NCBI RefSeq assembly: GCF_018304945.1
Contig: NZ_JAGQEE010000009.1
Location: 104,251 to 168,250 of the forward strand
Length of the DNA: 64,000 bases
From: Collimonas humicola
GTDB lineage: Bacteria; Pseudomonadota; Gammaproteobacteria; Burkholderiales; Burkholderiaceae_D
Direction of reading: 5' to 3'
A program made the translations under genes and the position numbers. The notes beneath the pieces are model-generated. The model searched no databases. It was not told the DNA's origin and saw nothing but the letters and a program-made list of their open reading frames with translations. This document shows, piece after piece, positions 9,512 to 19,153 of this stretch. Each line of letters begins with the position of its first letter. The first letter of the stretch is position 1.

Positions 9512-10377
9512 AAATTCTCGTCACAGGTAAAACCGGCCAAGTCGGCTATGAGTTAGAGCGCAGCTTGCAAGGCCTTGGTGAGATCATCTCTCTTGATCGC
9601 AATCAGATGGATTTATCGGATTTGACCCAGGTCCGGGACGTCATTCGTGAGATCAAGCCAAATCTGATCGTCAATCCGGCCGCCTATACGGCGGTGGACA
9701 AAGCCGAGACGGAATCCGAGCTAGCCATGCGCGTCAATGGCGAGGCGCCTGGAGTCATGGCGGAAGAGGCCCGCAAGCTGGGCGCAGCGATAATCCATTA
9801 CTCTACGGACTATGTATTCGATGGCAGCAAGACGAGTCCATATACAGAAAATGATCCCACCTGTCCGATCAACGTGTACGGACGCAGCAAGCTGGCCGGA
9901 GAACAGGCAATTCAGGCTGCAGGCATTCCACATTTGATTTTGAGGACCAGCTGGGTCTACGGCGCACGGGGGAAAAATTTTCTGCTGACGGTGCTACGGC
10001 TAGCCCAAGACCGCAGCGAGTTGCGCATCGTTGGCGACCAGCACGGGGCGCCAACCTGGTGCCGGACAATTGCAGACACAACTGCGCATATAGTGGCTCA
10101 GGCATCGAGTGCCCAGGATTCACATGTCTGGTGGCAGGAGAAGAGCGGTTTGTATCATCTGACCGCACAAGGCCAGACCACTTGGGCGGGATTCACGGAA
10201 GCGATACTGGCAAACGCTGTTATCTCTAAAAAGCCCATCGTAACTGCTATTACTACGCAGGAATATCCGTTGCCGGCAAAGCGCCCAAGCTATTCAGTTA
10301 TCTCGTGCGAGAAATTAATCGCAACTTTCTGCGAATTGCCAACTTGGGAAAATTCTTTACGATTATGTCAATCTTGA
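9508..10377 (+). CDS. rfbD: dTDP-4-dehydrorhamnose reductase
   Basis: The 289-residue extended SDR starts MKILVTGKTGQVGYELER with its nucleotide-binding glycine loop. It has NPAAYTAVDKAE, HYSTDYVFDG and the catalytic YGRSK, followed by LRTSWVYG. RmlD performs the final NAD(P)H reduction to dTDP-L-rhamnose. It starts inside the rfbC stop codon. The next 234 bp (10378-10611) are very AT-rich with no recognisable gene, so the rhamnose unit probably ends or is reinitiated here. Confidence 0.96.
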   Translation: MKILVTGKTGQVGYELERSLQGLGEIISLDRNQMDLSDLTQVRDVIREIKPNLIVNPAAYTAVDKAETESELAMRVNGEAPGVMAEEARKLGAAIIHYSTDYVFDGSKTSPYTENDPTCPINVYGRSKLAGEQAIQAAGIPHLILRTSWVYGARGKNFLLTVLRLAQDRSELRIVGDQHGAPTWCRTIADTTAHIVAQASSAQDSHVWWQEKSGLYHLTAQGQTTWAGFTEAILANAVISKKPIVTAITTQEYPLPAKRPSYSVISCEKLIATFCELPTWENSLRLCQS

Positions 10378-10611
10378 GAACGTCAAATATACCCGACATT
10401 TATAATATGATGGTTCATTTTCGTATATTTGATTATGTTTCTCAGAAATTGGCATTGTGCAAATTATCTTGCGGGTGAGCGGTTAGATGCCGGTTATTTG
10501 GAAATGTGAAATAGCTTTTAAATTATTTGCTGTTGAAGATTTATGATTTTTCAAAGAGGTATTATTATTTCTTTGTTTAATTGAAATTGGAAATAAATTA
10601 TGGACTTTTAA

Positions 10612-11889
10612 ATGTCGCTTAGTAAAAATACAATATGGAATTTGGCTGGAGCTGGACTTCCACTAGTTGTTGGTGCTGTAACTATCCCATTTCTGATGAA
10701 TAAATTAGGAATTGAGAGATTTGGGATACTTACTCTTTTATGGGCGATTATTGGTTATTTTAGTCTTTTTGATTTCGGATTGGGGCGGGCAATCACGCAA
10801 CAGGTGGCTGCGTCATTAGGAGCTGGAAGATTAGGCGAGATACCTGGCTTAATTAAGATGGGAGTGAAATTCACCTTCCTAACCGGATTGGCCGGTGCTC
10901 TCATACTTGTTATTGCTTCTTATCCGCTTGGCTATAAAGGCCTGAATGTATCCGTCTCGTTGCAACAAGAAACTTTCTATAGTTTGTTGATTGCGGCCTT
11001 GGGTATTCCGCTTGCCACTGTGAGCTCTGGACTACGCGGGGCGCTCGAAGCGTATGAGCATTTTTTTGCAAGTAATGTCGCGAAGATTTTTCTTGGTGTA
11101 TCGATATTTTTCTTTCCCGTGATTGGCGTGTTTTTTTATGGGAAAAGTCTGTTGGCAGTTACTAGCTTCCTCATTCTTGCAAGATTGCTGAGCTGTGTCT
11201 TATATTGGTATTTGGTTAGTAAACTCCCTTGTGGAAATATTGCTAAAGGCACTGTCGATATTGGAATGAGAAAGAAACTATTTTCATTCGGAATATGGAT
11301 GACTGCGAGTAATTTGATTAGTCCATTATTGGTGAATATGGATCGATTTATTATTTCATATTTATTGGGCGCGACAATGGTCGCGTATTATACGGTTCCA
11401 TTTGAATTTCTCGTCCGCATGCTGATATTGCCGGGTGCAATTGGCGCCACGTTATTACCAAGGCTAGCAAGAGATTTCACTATTGATTCAAAAACAGCAA
11501 GAGCCACATTCAACGGCGGCGTAAAAATAACATCAATTATTATGTTTTTATTATGCCTTGCAGCCGCACTTCTGGCTTACCCTTTAATGAAGCATTTTCT
11601 TTCTGCTGATTTTGCAGATAAATCCTGGGTATTGGTTTTAATACTGTCATTGGGCGTGTTGGTGAACGGCATTGCTTATATGCCTTATACTGCGTTGCAT
11701 GCGCTCGGATATGCCAAGCCAACTGGAATATTACATATTACCGAATTTATTGTTTATATCCCGTTGCTATTTTTATTAGTTAAAATGGGTGGGTTAGAAG
11801 GGGCTGCCATCGCATGGCTGATTCGAGCTGCAGTGGATTGCTTCGGACTTTTCTATTTATGCTATGGCAGGATCAACCGAGATATTTGA
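10612..11889 (+). CDS. wzx: Wzx-type O-antigen flippase (MOP/polysaccharide exporter family)
   Basis: The 425-residue protein is hydrophobic throughout, with about 12 predicted membrane spans. The N-terminal NTIWNLAGAGLPLVVGAVTIPFLMNKLG is typical of the PST/MOP oligosaccharide flippases that move undecaprenyl-linked O units across the inner membrane. FDFGLGRAITQQVA is a further family-like stretch. Coding sequence is more AT-rich than the rfb genes before it, a common sign of exchanged O-antigen DNA. No wzy polymerase is recognised next to it. About 210 bp of AT-rich DNA without a supported gene follows. Confidence 0.8.
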   Translation: MSLSKNTIWNLAGAGLPLVVGAVTIPFLMNKLGIERFGILTLLWAIIGYFSLFDFGLGRAITQQVAASLGAGRLGEIPGLIKMGVKFTFLTGLAGALILVIASYPLGYKGLNVSVSLQQETFYSLLIAALGIPLATVSSGLRGALEAYEHFFASNVAKIFLGVSIFFFPVIGVFFYGKSLLAVTSFLILARLLSCVLYWYLVSKLPCGNIAKGTVDIGMRKKLFSFGIWMTASNLISPLLVNMDRFIISYLLGATMVAYYTVPFEFLVRMLILPGAIGATLLPRLARDFTIDSKTARATFNGGVKITSIIMFLLCLAAALLAYPLMKHFLSADFADKSWVLVLILSLGVLVNGIAYMPYTALHALGYAKPTGILHITEFIVYIPLLFLLVKMGGLEGAAIAWLIRAAVDCFGLFYLCYGRINRDI

Positions 11890-12102
11890 GCTTAGAATAA
11901 TATTTTTATTGCCATGTTCAAGCCAAATAATTGGGTATTTGTTTTTTGAAGATGCATATTTTTCTTCACCAGATTTTTGGCTGTTACTTGGGGGCTCCCA
12001 TTTTTCATGTTTTTCAATAAATCATTTCGTACATCGAACCAAGTAGCCTACTGATCAGTTTGCAGGCAGAATTTTCACTTCGTTAAATTTTAAGGTTATG
12101 CA

Positions 12103-13326
12103 ATGCAGAAGATCGCGTCAGTAACAATTTGTTCAATTAATTATATTGCCAAGGCTTTGGTCCTTTTTGATTCATATCGATTGCATCATCCGGATCATGA
12201 TTTTTATGTCGTCATAGTGGATAGAAAAAATGCGGATTTCAAAGTTGACCGCGAGGGAATATCTGTTATTTGGGCAGAGGATTTAGGAATACCTGATTTT
12301 CATCAAAAGGCCTTTACTTTCGATGTTATCGAATTTAATACAAATGTTAAACCGACAGCTTTGAAAATGCTGCTCAAAAAATATAGCGCCGTACTATATT
12401 TGGATCCCGACATTGAAATTTTTTCACCTCTGATCCCTGTTTTTGATGGACTTGAGCATGCTCCCATTGTGGTAACCCCACATTGCAATACTCCCATTCT
12501 TGATGGATGTAAGCCCGATGATCTGGAGCTTTTGAAGTTTGGGACTTTCAATCTGGGTTTTGTTGGCGTTTCACAATGCGACGAGGCGTTTGGATTTCTC
12601 GATTGGTGGTCGGCCCGCTGTCTTGAGCATGGCTTTTATGAGCCGCAAGTCGGACTTGCGGTTGATCAAAAATGGGTCAGTTTGGCACCGTCATATTTTC
12701 CAAATCTAAAAATCCTGCACGATGTCGGATTGAATCTGGCATTTTGGAATCTGCATGAAAGAACTCTTTCATTGAAAGATGGTGCGTGGGTGGTAAATGA
12801 CCATGTGCCATTGCGATTTATTCATTTCAGCTCATTCAATGCTTCTAAGCCAGAAATGATTGCGCAAAAACAAGATAGATTCGCGCCAGGAAGCCGCCCG
12901 GATTTTGAACCGCTGGCCAAAATCTATGCTGCTAAGTTGATTTCCGCGGAATCAGAGAAATATAGTAAGCAAAAATATGGTTTCGATTATTTTGATGACG
13001 GTATTTATATCACTCCTGCGCTGCGACGATTCTACGCTGCATTGTATTTGGAGAGATTTTCCGAGATCAAGAATCCTTTTGAGGAAAATGGTCCGGTAAA
13101 GAAATTTGCCATGAAAAATAATCTGCTGGTGCGCGGCAATGTCCCGGCAAAAAGACATAATTTTCATGACATGAAATCCTATGGCCTGCAAATCAAAATA
13201 ATCTTGAAAATGTTTCGCTTTGCTTTATATGTCGTTGGACCAGAAAAATATTTTAATCTTATGAGATATTTGGCGCATATTTCTTCTCTGAGAAACCAGG
13301 CTGATATTTTCGATAAAAGAAAATAG
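12103..13326 (+). CDS. Putative glycosyltransferase (GT-A-like, DPD motif)
   Basis: The 407-residue soluble protein begins MQKIASVTICSINYIAKALV and contains YLDPDIEIFSP, a DxD-type metal and nucleotide-sugar motif embedded as in GT8-like enzymes, followed by NLGFVGVS. No signal peptide or membrane span is evident. A role in O-unit assembly is inferred from its place between the flippase and an epimerase gene. Sugar donor and acceptor cannot be told from sequence. Base composition is AT-rich compared with the housekeeping flanks. Confidence 0.6.
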   Translation: MQKIASVTICSINYIAKALVLFDSYRLHHPDHDFYVVIVDRKNADFKVDREGISVIWAEDLGIPDFHQKAFTFDVIEFNTNVKPTALKMLLKKYSAVLYLDPDIEIFSPLIPVFDGLEHAPIVVTPHCNTPILDGCKPDDLELLKFGTFNLGFVGVSQCDEAFGFLDWWSARCLEHGFYEPQVGLAVDQKWVSLAPSYFPNLKILHDVGLNLAFWNLHERTLSLKDGAWVVNDHVPLRFIHFSSFNASKPEMIAQKQDRFAPGSRPDFEPLAKIYAAKLISAESEKYSKQKYGFDYFDDGIYITPALRRFYAALYLERFSEIKNPFEENGPVKKFAMKNNLLVRGNVPAKRHNFHDMKSYGLQIKIILKMFRFALYVVGPEKYFNLMRYLAHISSLRNQADIFDKRK

Positions 13327-13386
13327 ATTTTAACTAATTTTAGTATCGGTATAAACTGATATTATATTTTTATTGATAATTTTATT

Positions 13387-14517
13387 ATGAACATACTTAT
13401 TACTGGCGGATTGGGATTTATCGGGACGAATCTTGCGCTTTCTCTTCAGAAAGTAAATCAGCACAACGTTCGGATATTGGATAATTTGAGCCCGCAAATT
13501 CACGGTGTGATTCCTGCCGTGGATGCTCGAATACTCGGGCTTGCGAATGTGGAAATAGTGCGCGGGGACGTATGTGATCAGGCTGCCTTGAAAACGGTGT
13601 TGAATGGCATAGACGCCGTAGTTCATTTGGCTGCAGAAACAGGCACTGCACAGTCGATGTATCAGATTTCACATTATAATAATGTCAATAGTCAGGCAAC
13701 TGCCCAATTGTTGGATTTGTTGGCGAATACTCCACACTCAGTGAAGAAGATCGTTCTCGCATCATCAAGATCTATTTATGGTGAGGGGGCATACGAGTGC
13801 AAGAATCACGGGACCGTTTATCCCGCAGCCAGAAGCGCTGCACAGTTGAAGAATCATCAATGGGATCCTGTTTGCCCGCAATGTGGTAATTCCATAACAT
13901 CGATAGCGACACCAGAGGCGGCCCGGCCAAGTCCGGCATCCATTTACGCTGCGACAAAATATGCACAAGAGGATCTTATCCGTATTGCTGGGGATTCACT
14001 TGGCATCGGAACAGCAATCTTGCGGTTTCAGAATGTTTATGGCGCTGGCCAGTCACTCAATAATCCTTATACGGGAATTTTATCAATTTTTTCCACGCGG
14101 ATACGTCGTGGTATGTCACTGCCAATCTTTGAGGATGGGCAGGAAAGTCGTGATTTTGTCCATGTCAGCGACGTTGTCCGTGCAATTGAGCTCGCACTTT
14201 TAAATGAGGCAGCGAACGGAGGCACTTTCAACGTTGGTGCCGGTGAACCTACCTCTGTATTGGAGATTGCCAATATGCTTGTAGATGCCTTCGAGGGGAA
14301 AATAAGACCGGTAGTGACGGGCCAATATCGCTTGGGTGACATTCGCCACTGTTATGCGGACTTGAGCGAGATTAGATCGAAATTGAAATTCGAGCCACAG
14401 ATATCCCTGAAGCAAGGAATAGAGGAGTTTGCGAACTGGGTTCTTTCGCAGCCTTTGCCGGAAGATGGCTTGGACAAAGCTAATGAAGAGTTGAAAAAAC
14501 GCAAGATGATGTCATGA
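13387..14517 (+). CDS. NAD-dependent epimerase/dehydratase with Cys insert, possible dTDP-L-rhamnose 4-epimerase
   Basis: An extended SDR of 376 residues: NAD loop GGLGFIGTNL, VVHLAAETGT and catalytic SIYAATK. Between the core strands there is an insert with CKNHGTVYPA and CPQCGNS, four spaced Cys/His positions that look like a metal-binding knuckle. From memory, this insert is characteristic of the subgroup containing dTDP-L-rhamnose 4-epimerases (6-deoxy-L-talose formation), which would fit the upstream rhamnose genes. That assignment is inference; the SDR fold is clear. It overlaps the next gene by 4 bases. Confidence 0.75.
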   Translation: MNILITGGLGFIGTNLALSLQKVNQHNVRILDNLSPQIHGVIPAVDARILGLANVEIVRGDVCDQAALKTVLNGIDAVVHLAAETGTAQSMYQISHYNNVNSQATAQLLDLLANTPHSVKKIVLASSRSIYGEGAYECKNHGTVYPAARSAAQLKNHQWDPVCPQCGNSITSIATPEAARPSPASIYAATKYAQEDLIRIAGDSLGIGTAILRFQNVYGAGQSLNNPYTGILSIFSTRIRRGMSLPIFEDGQESRDFVHVSDVVRAIELALLNEAANGGTFNVGAGEPTSVLEIANMLVDAFEGKIRPVVTGQYRLGDIRHCYADLSEIRSKLKFEPQISLKQGIEEFANWVLSQPLPEDGLDKANEELKKRKMMS

Positions 14518-15065
14518 GTTTGAAAGCAATTTTATTTGCGGATTTGAAGCGCCAATATCAGGTCGCTGGACAGTTGGAAAAGGAAGCAACTTTTTTCCGA
14601 CTCTTGAAGAGCTCGTTTTCCCCGCGCTTCATGCCGGTGGTTCTATTCCGGTTGTCTCACTGGTTTTTACAATGCAAGCTGTCCCCTGTGGCCAAAATAT
14701 TCAGCCTTGTAAATTTCGTCCTGTTTGGTCTTGAAATTGCAGCACGATGCGAAATTGGTCCTGGTTTGTATTTTCCGCATACTCAGGGAACAGTTATTGG
14801 TGCGAATAGAATTGGGGATAATGCCACGATTTATCACAACGTGACTTTGGGGGCTCGCGAGATTGATCTTGATTATTCCACCGCATCTCGTCCAAGTATC
14901 GGCGACAACGTTATCTTAGGTGCTGGCGCAAAAATTCTTGGCCCTGTAATGGTTGGAAGCAATGCGCGCGTGGGCGCGAATGCCGTTGTTGTTGATGACG
15001 TGCCGGTCGGTGCGACTGTCGTTGGCATTCCGGCACGTATAGTAAAGCAGGTGTCGTCAACATGA
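14514..15065 (+). CDS. Serine acetyltransferase-like hexapeptide O-acetyltransferase
   Basis: The 183-residue protein has a helical N-terminus and a left-handed beta-helix built from hexapeptide repeats (IGDNATIYHNVTLGA, IGDNVILGAGAKILGP, VGSNARVGANAVVVDDV, ending VVGIPARIV). This is the CysE-like layout, but in an O-antigen cluster such proteins usually acetylate sugars rather than serine. It starts in the stop of the epimerase gene (ATGA) and its own stop overlaps the next gene's start, so it sits in a coupled string of three genes. Substrate unknown. Confidence 0.75.
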   Translation: MSLKAILFADLKRQYQVAGQLEKEATFFRLLKSSFSPRFMPVVLFRLSHWFLQCKLSPVAKIFSLVNFVLFGLEIAARCEIGPGLYFPHTQGTVIGANRIGDNATIYHNVTLGAREIDLDYSTASRPSIGDNVILGAGAKILGPVMVGSNARVGANAVVVDDVPVGATVVGIPARIVKQVSST

Positions 15066-16069
15066 TGCAGACAGGTCAGCGCGTGCTGTTTATTGCCCCC
15101 AGTTTTTTTGGCTATGAGAAAGAAATTCAAGGCGAATTGGAGGCCGCTGGTTGTAAAGTCGACTGGTATGATGACAGGCCTTCTTCTACATCGCTCATGA
15201 AAGCAATGATCCGCTTTCGTCCTGAACTGGTAAACAAGGTAGTTAACGATTACTTTGAGAAAATTGTCAGCCGTGCCACTAGCATTGCCTACGATGTGGT
15301 GTTTGTTATCAAGGGCGAGGCGCTCCCTGTCGGGAAAATCTTAGCTTTAAAGGCTGCGTTGCCAAATGCAAGATTTTTATACTACACATGGGATTCTTTG
15401 AAAAATTTCAAAAATAGCCATGAGAAATTGCCGTATTTCGATAAGGTATACAGCTTTGACCGTTTCGATTCCGTTGATAACAAAAATATTAAGCATCTTC
15501 CGTTGTTTTATTCACGTGCCTACGAGGCGCTAGGGAAAGTGGATAGAGCAGGCCGAGAAACGGAAGTTGACCTATTGTTTCTCGGGTCAATACATTCAGA
15601 TCGTTATCCGGTTGTACAAAAAATATGGAGTGCGGCAAAGAGAGTCGCACCAGATATTCGCCTTTATGCCCATTTTTTTTATCAAAGCAAGTGGGTTTTT
15701 GCAATAAGAAAAATTTTTGACCCGCAATTTCGATCGATTCCCTGGCATGATGTGAAATGGAACTCATTGAATTTTGCAGATACGCTGGAGTTAATCGAAC
15801 GTAGTAAGATACTGGTGGACGTACACCATCCTGGTCAAACTGGATTGACCATGCGCACTATTGAATGCCTGGGGGCAAAAAAGAAGTTAATTACTACAAA
15901 TATGGATGTGAAAATTTACGATTTTTATAATCCCGATAATATTCTGGTAATTGATAGGCTGGCACCGGTAATACCCGATGATTTTATACGTACTGCTTTT
16001 ATTGCCATTGGCGAAAATATCTATGAAAAATATAGCTTGCGTGGATGGCTAGCTGAAATATTTTCTTGA
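15062..16069 (+). CDS. Putative glycosyltransferase (GT-B / CgeB-like)
   Basis: The 335-residue protein starts with RVLFIAPSFFGYEKEIQGEL, has the CgeB-like YYTWDSLKNF segment and LLFLGSIHSDRYP, and ends with HPGQTGLTMRTIECLGAKKKLITTN. The last block resembles the donor-binding region of GT-B transferases, where a Glu contacts the nucleotide sugar. No membrane spans. Start is ATGATG, overlapping the acetyltransferase stop; either ATG may be used. Role in the O-unit is inferred from context; the linkage formed is unknown. Confidence 0.6.
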   Translation: MMQTGQRVLFIAPSFFGYEKEIQGELEAAGCKVDWYDDRPSSTSLMKAMIRFRPELVNKVVNDYFEKIVSRATSIAYDVVFVIKGEALPVGKILALKAALPNARFLYYTWDSLKNFKNSHEKLPYFDKVYSFDRFDSVDNKNIKHLPLFYSRAYEALGKVDRAGRETEVDLLFLGSIHSDRYPVVQKIWSAAKRVAPDIRLYAHFFYQSKWVFAIRKIFDPQFRSIPWHDVKWNSLNFADTLELIERSKILVDVHHPGQTGLTMRTIECLGAKKKLITTNMDVKIYDFYNPDNILVIDRLAPVIPDDFIRTAFIAIGENIYEKYSLRGWLAEIFS

Positions 16070-16084
16070 GAGATTAGATAACGA

Positions 16085-16645
16085 ATGAAAAGATCTTTTG
16101 ACTTATTTTTGGCCTTGATTGCGTCAATATTATTATTTGCACCAATAGTTGTAGTTGCTTTTCTGGTGAGATTTACATCGACGGGACCGATTATTTATTG
16201 GTCAGATCGTGTCGGTCGTCACAATAAAATCTTTAAAATGCCAAAATTCCGTACGATGCGTACAGACACGCCGGCAGTTGCAACGCATTTACTACCGGAT
16301 CCTAAGAAATTCCTGACCCCTATAGGATCTTTTTTGCGCAAATCGAGTCTTGATGAGTTGCCGCAACTGTGGAGCATCATTGTTGGTGATATGAGTTTTG
16401 TCGGACCTCGTCCAGCGCTGTTCAATCAGGACGACTTGATTGCGATGCGAACAGAATACGGTGTTGACGAATTATTGCCGGGGCTGACTGGATGGGCACA
16501 AATCAATGGACGAGATGAACTGCCAATTCCTGAGAAAGTTAAACTAGACGTGGACTATCTTCGGCAACGATCGTTTTTCCTGGATATTAAGATTATCTAT
16601 CTAACATTTTTGAAGGTTGTTCGTAGAGACGGCATTACGCATTGA
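16085..16645 (+). CDS. PglC-like initiating phosphoglycosyl transferase
   Basis: A compact 186-residue bacterial sugar transferase: N-terminal hydrophobic helix (LFLALIASILLFAPIVVVAF), then DRVGRHNKIFKMPKFRTM, the catalytic Asp-Glu dyad in SSLDELPQL, VGPRPALF and LTGWAQINGRD. Members move a phospho-sugar from a UDP-sugar onto undecaprenyl phosphate to start O-unit synthesis. The short form matches monotopic PglC/WbpL-alternatives rather than long WcaJ/WbaP proteins. It lies 75 bp upstream of the 4,6-dehydratase that could make its UDP-6-deoxy-HexNAc donor. Confidence 0.88.
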   Translation: MKRSFDLFLALIASILLFAPIVVVAFLVRFTSTGPIIYWSDRVGRHNKIFKMPKFRTMRTDTPAVATHLLPDPKKFLTPIGSFLRKSSLDELPQLWSIIVGDMSFVGPRPALFNQDDLIAMRTEYGVDELLPGLTGWAQINGRDELPIPEKVKLDVDYLRQRSFFLDIKIIYLTFLKVVRRDGITH

Positions 16646-16719
16646 TGACAGATGATAAATCAAAAGTTTTTTCAAAATGTTGTGATTTTCTTATGCTGGC
16701 AGTTAACTAAATTATCGAC

Positions 16720-18654
16720 ATGAATTCTTTTTTAAATTTGTCCCGTCTTCAGAAGCAGATAATTGCTGCGTCAGCGGACCTTTTCATGCTGCCGCTGACG
16801 TTTTGCCTGGCCATATGGCTGCGTCACGACGGACTCAGCTCCTGGCTGTTGCATCAATACGGTTTGTTGATCGTGGCCGCGCCCTTGATATCGATCCCGA
16901 TCTTCATCAGGCTAGGGTTGTATCGAGCTGTTGTTCGTTTCATAGATCACAAGATAGTGTATGTCGTCGTTCTCGGCGTAACGTTGTCAGTGATTGCCTT
17001 AGGAGCGCTTGGTACTTTTACGCAGACAGCGGGTTATTCTCGCGCGGTTTTTGGCATCTATTGGGTTAGCGCCATCCTGTATGTGGCGGCCAGCCGGTTT
17101 TTGGCACGTGGCTATCTGCTCCATGTGAGTGGCGCAACCGGTGCCGTGCCAGTGGTTATTTACGGCGCAGGTCAGGCTGGATCGCAACTGGCGAGTGCGC
17201 TTCGCGCGGGCCATGAATATTTGCCGGTAGCGTTTGTTGATGATAAAAAAGAACTCCATAGAGCAACAATCGCTGGCATCAAAGTCTTTGCGGCAAGTGA
17301 TTTGCCGAGCTTGATTGCCAGATACAATCTCAAAGAGGTTTTGTTGGCAATGCCATCCTTAAGCAAGCTGCAGCAAAAGCATATCCTTGATCAGCTAGAG
17401 CCTCTCAAAGTTAAAATCAAAGTAACGCCGCCAATCAAGAGCTTGATCAACGGTGAGCTGCGCGTACAGGATATTCGCGAGGTCGAGATTGAAGATTTGC
17501 TGGGGCGTGATCCGGTTGAGCCCAATCCGGAATTGATTTCCGCTTGCATCGTGAATAAATCCGTACTTGTGACCGGCGCAGGAGGCTCTATTGGCTCTGA
17601 GCTGTGTCGTCAGATTATCCGGCAACGGCCATCACGGCTGATTTTGCTTGAAATGTCAGAGTTTGGCTTGTATGCGATAGAGCAGGAGTTGAGTGAGTTG
17701 CAGCGTAGTCTTGGTTACAGCATTGAACTACTGCCCTTTCTTGGCTCTGTCCTGGAAACCGAGAAATGTACGCGCATCATGCGTACGTTTTTTGTTGAAA
17801 CGGTGTATCACGCGGCGGCGTACAAGCATGTGCCGCTGGTTGAGCATAATCCTATCGAAGGTATTCGGAACAACGTGTTTGGCACGCTGAGTGTAGCCAA
17901 GGCCGCAATGCAAGCTGGCGTCAAATCTTTTGTATTGATTTCGACCGACAAGGCGGTTCGTCCAACCAATGTGATGGGCTCGACCAAGCGTTTTGCGGAA
18001 TTGATTTTGCAGGCTTTTTCGCGCACGCAAGCCAAAGGGGCCTCAAAGACCAGATTTTGCATGGTGCGTTTTGGAAATGTACTCGGCTCATCAGGTTCGG
18101 TCGTGCCGCTGTTTCGCAAGCAGATCATTGCAGGTGGACCAATCACCTTAACCCATCCGGAAATCACCCGCTATTTCATGACAATTCCTGAGGCTGCTCA
18201 ATTGGTGCTGCAGGCTGGGGCCATGGGACAAGGAGGAGATGTATTCGTATTGGATATGGGGGACCCGGTAAAAATTATTGACCTGGCGACAAGGATGGTC
18301 CATTTAAGCGGACTGGAGGTGCTGTCCGATTTAACACCAGACGGTACGATAGAAATCAACCATGTAGGCTTGCGTCCCGGTGAAAAACTATACGAAGAAC
18401 TCCTGATCGGTGAGAATGTCGAAGGAACGGAGCATCCGCTGATCATGCGCGCACAAGAAGTGGAGATTCCTTGGTCAATTCTGGAAGATCTGCTGAGTAA
18501 ACTGGATGATGCTTGCGTCAGGTTTTCCTATGAAGAAGTACGTGAACTACTCTTGCGTACAGTCACCGAATATTCGCCGCAATGTGGCATCGAAGATTTC
18601 ATATGGCGTGCTAAACGCCAGTTGTCGGACGCCAATGATACGACTCTTCACTAA
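16720..18654 (+). CDS. wbpM: Membrane-bound UDP-HexNAc 4,6-dehydratase (WbpM/PglF/CapD family)
   Basis: The 644-residue protein has four N-terminal membrane spans, a first Rossmann domain (VVIYGAGQAGSQL) and a catalytic SDR domain with GAGGSIGSELCRQI, AAAYKHVPLVE, STDKAVRPTNVMGSTKR and LRPGEKLYEELL. The Tyr of the usual YxxxK motif is replaced by Met (MGSTK), as in WbpM and PglF. These enzymes convert UDP-GlcNAc to UDP-4-keto-6-deoxy-GlcNAc, the precursor of QuiNAc, FucNAc or bacillosamine. Together with the preceding PglC-like transferase it probably sets the first sugar of the O unit. Confidence 0.9.
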   Translation: MNSFLNLSRLQKQIIAASADLFMLPLTFCLAIWLRHDGLSSWLLHQYGLLIVAAPLISIPIFIRLGLYRAVVRFIDHKIVYVVVLGVTLSVIALGALGTFTQTAGYSRAVFGIYWVSAILYVAASRFLARGYLLHVSGATGAVPVVIYGAGQAGSQLASALRAGHEYLPVAFVDDKKELHRATIAGIKVFAASDLPSLIARYNLKEVLLAMPSLSKLQQKHILDQLEPLKVKIKVTPPIKSLINGELRVQDIREVEIEDLLGRDPVEPNPELISACIVNKSVLVTGAGGSIGSELCRQIIRQRPSRLILLEMSEFGLYAIEQELSELQRSLGYSIELLPFLGSVLETEKCTRIMRTFFVETVYHAAAYKHVPLVEHNPIEGIRNNVFGTLSVAKAAMQAGVKSFVLISTDKAVRPTNVMGSTKRFAELILQAFSRTQAKGASKTRFCMVRFGNVLGSSGSVVPLFRKQIIAGGPITLTHPEITRYFMTIPEAAQLVLQAGAMGQGGDVFVLDMGDPVKIIDLATRMVHLSGLEVLSDLTPDGTIEINHVGLRPGEKLYEELLIGENVEGTEHPLIMRAQEVEIPWSILEDLLSKLDDACVRFSYEEVRELLLRTVTEYSPQCGIEDFIWRAKRQLSDANDTTLH

Positions 18655-18698
18655 CTGGCGAAACAATATTTAGTTGAATTTCACTTATCGGGGGAAAT

Positions 18699-19019
18699 AT
18701 GGATTTATCAGGATTGACAGTAGCCGAATTACGAACACTTCAAGATCAGGTCAAGCAAGCCTTGAAAGATCGCGAGCATCAAGAACAGGTCAAGGCGCGC
18801 GAGCAAATTCTGGCTATTGCCCAAGGTGCCGGAATCTCTCTGCAGGACCTGTTCGGCGCGCAGTCGCGTGGAAAAACGACAACCTCGAAGGCCAAGGTGG
18901 CGGTCCGCTATCGTCATCCATCGGATTCATTGCTGCAGTGGACCGGTCGCGGCCGTCAACCTAAATGGGTGCAGGATTGGGTCGCTTCAGGCAACTCCTT
19001 GGATACGATACGCGTATAG
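18699..19019 (+). CDS. H-NS family nucleoid-associated protein
   Basis: The 106-residue protein has an N-terminal coiled-coil oligomerisation region (LTVAELRTLQDQVKQALKDR) and a C-terminal DNA-binding domain with YRHPSDSLLQWTGRGRQPKW, matching the H-NS W-x-G-x-GR-x-P loop that inserts in AT-rich minor grooves. A good ribosome-binding site (GGGGAAAT) precedes the ATG. It is the only regulator within the polysaccharide region and lies 44 bp after the 4,6-dehydratase gene. A role in silencing the AT-rich O-antigen genes around it is plausible but not shown. Confidence 0.92.
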   Translation: MDLSGLTVAELRTLQDQVKQALKDREHQEQVKAREQILAIAQGAGISLQDLFGAQSRGKTTTSKAKVAVRYRHPSDSLLQWTGRGRQPKWVQDWVASGNSLDTIRV

Positions 19020-19153
19020 CAATTGGAGCCATTTCATTGTTTCTGTTATTTGTGAATGACAATGATTTGATGGCAAATGTTTGAGCCGAAGGCGCATGCT
19101 GAGGTCGAAGGATGCGTTCTTTGCTCCACTTAGCGCCCAGTCTTTATTGAAAA

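Noticed and set aside
11864..12046. 60-codon frame after the flippase gene
   Set aside because: Overlaps the flippase end, has no ribosome-binding site and no recognisable sequence; the region is AT-rich intergenic DNA.
14514..15065. Cysteine-biosynthesis serine acetyltransferase CysE
   Set aside because: The fold is CysE-like, but the tight coupling to glycan genes points to a sugar acetyltransferase.
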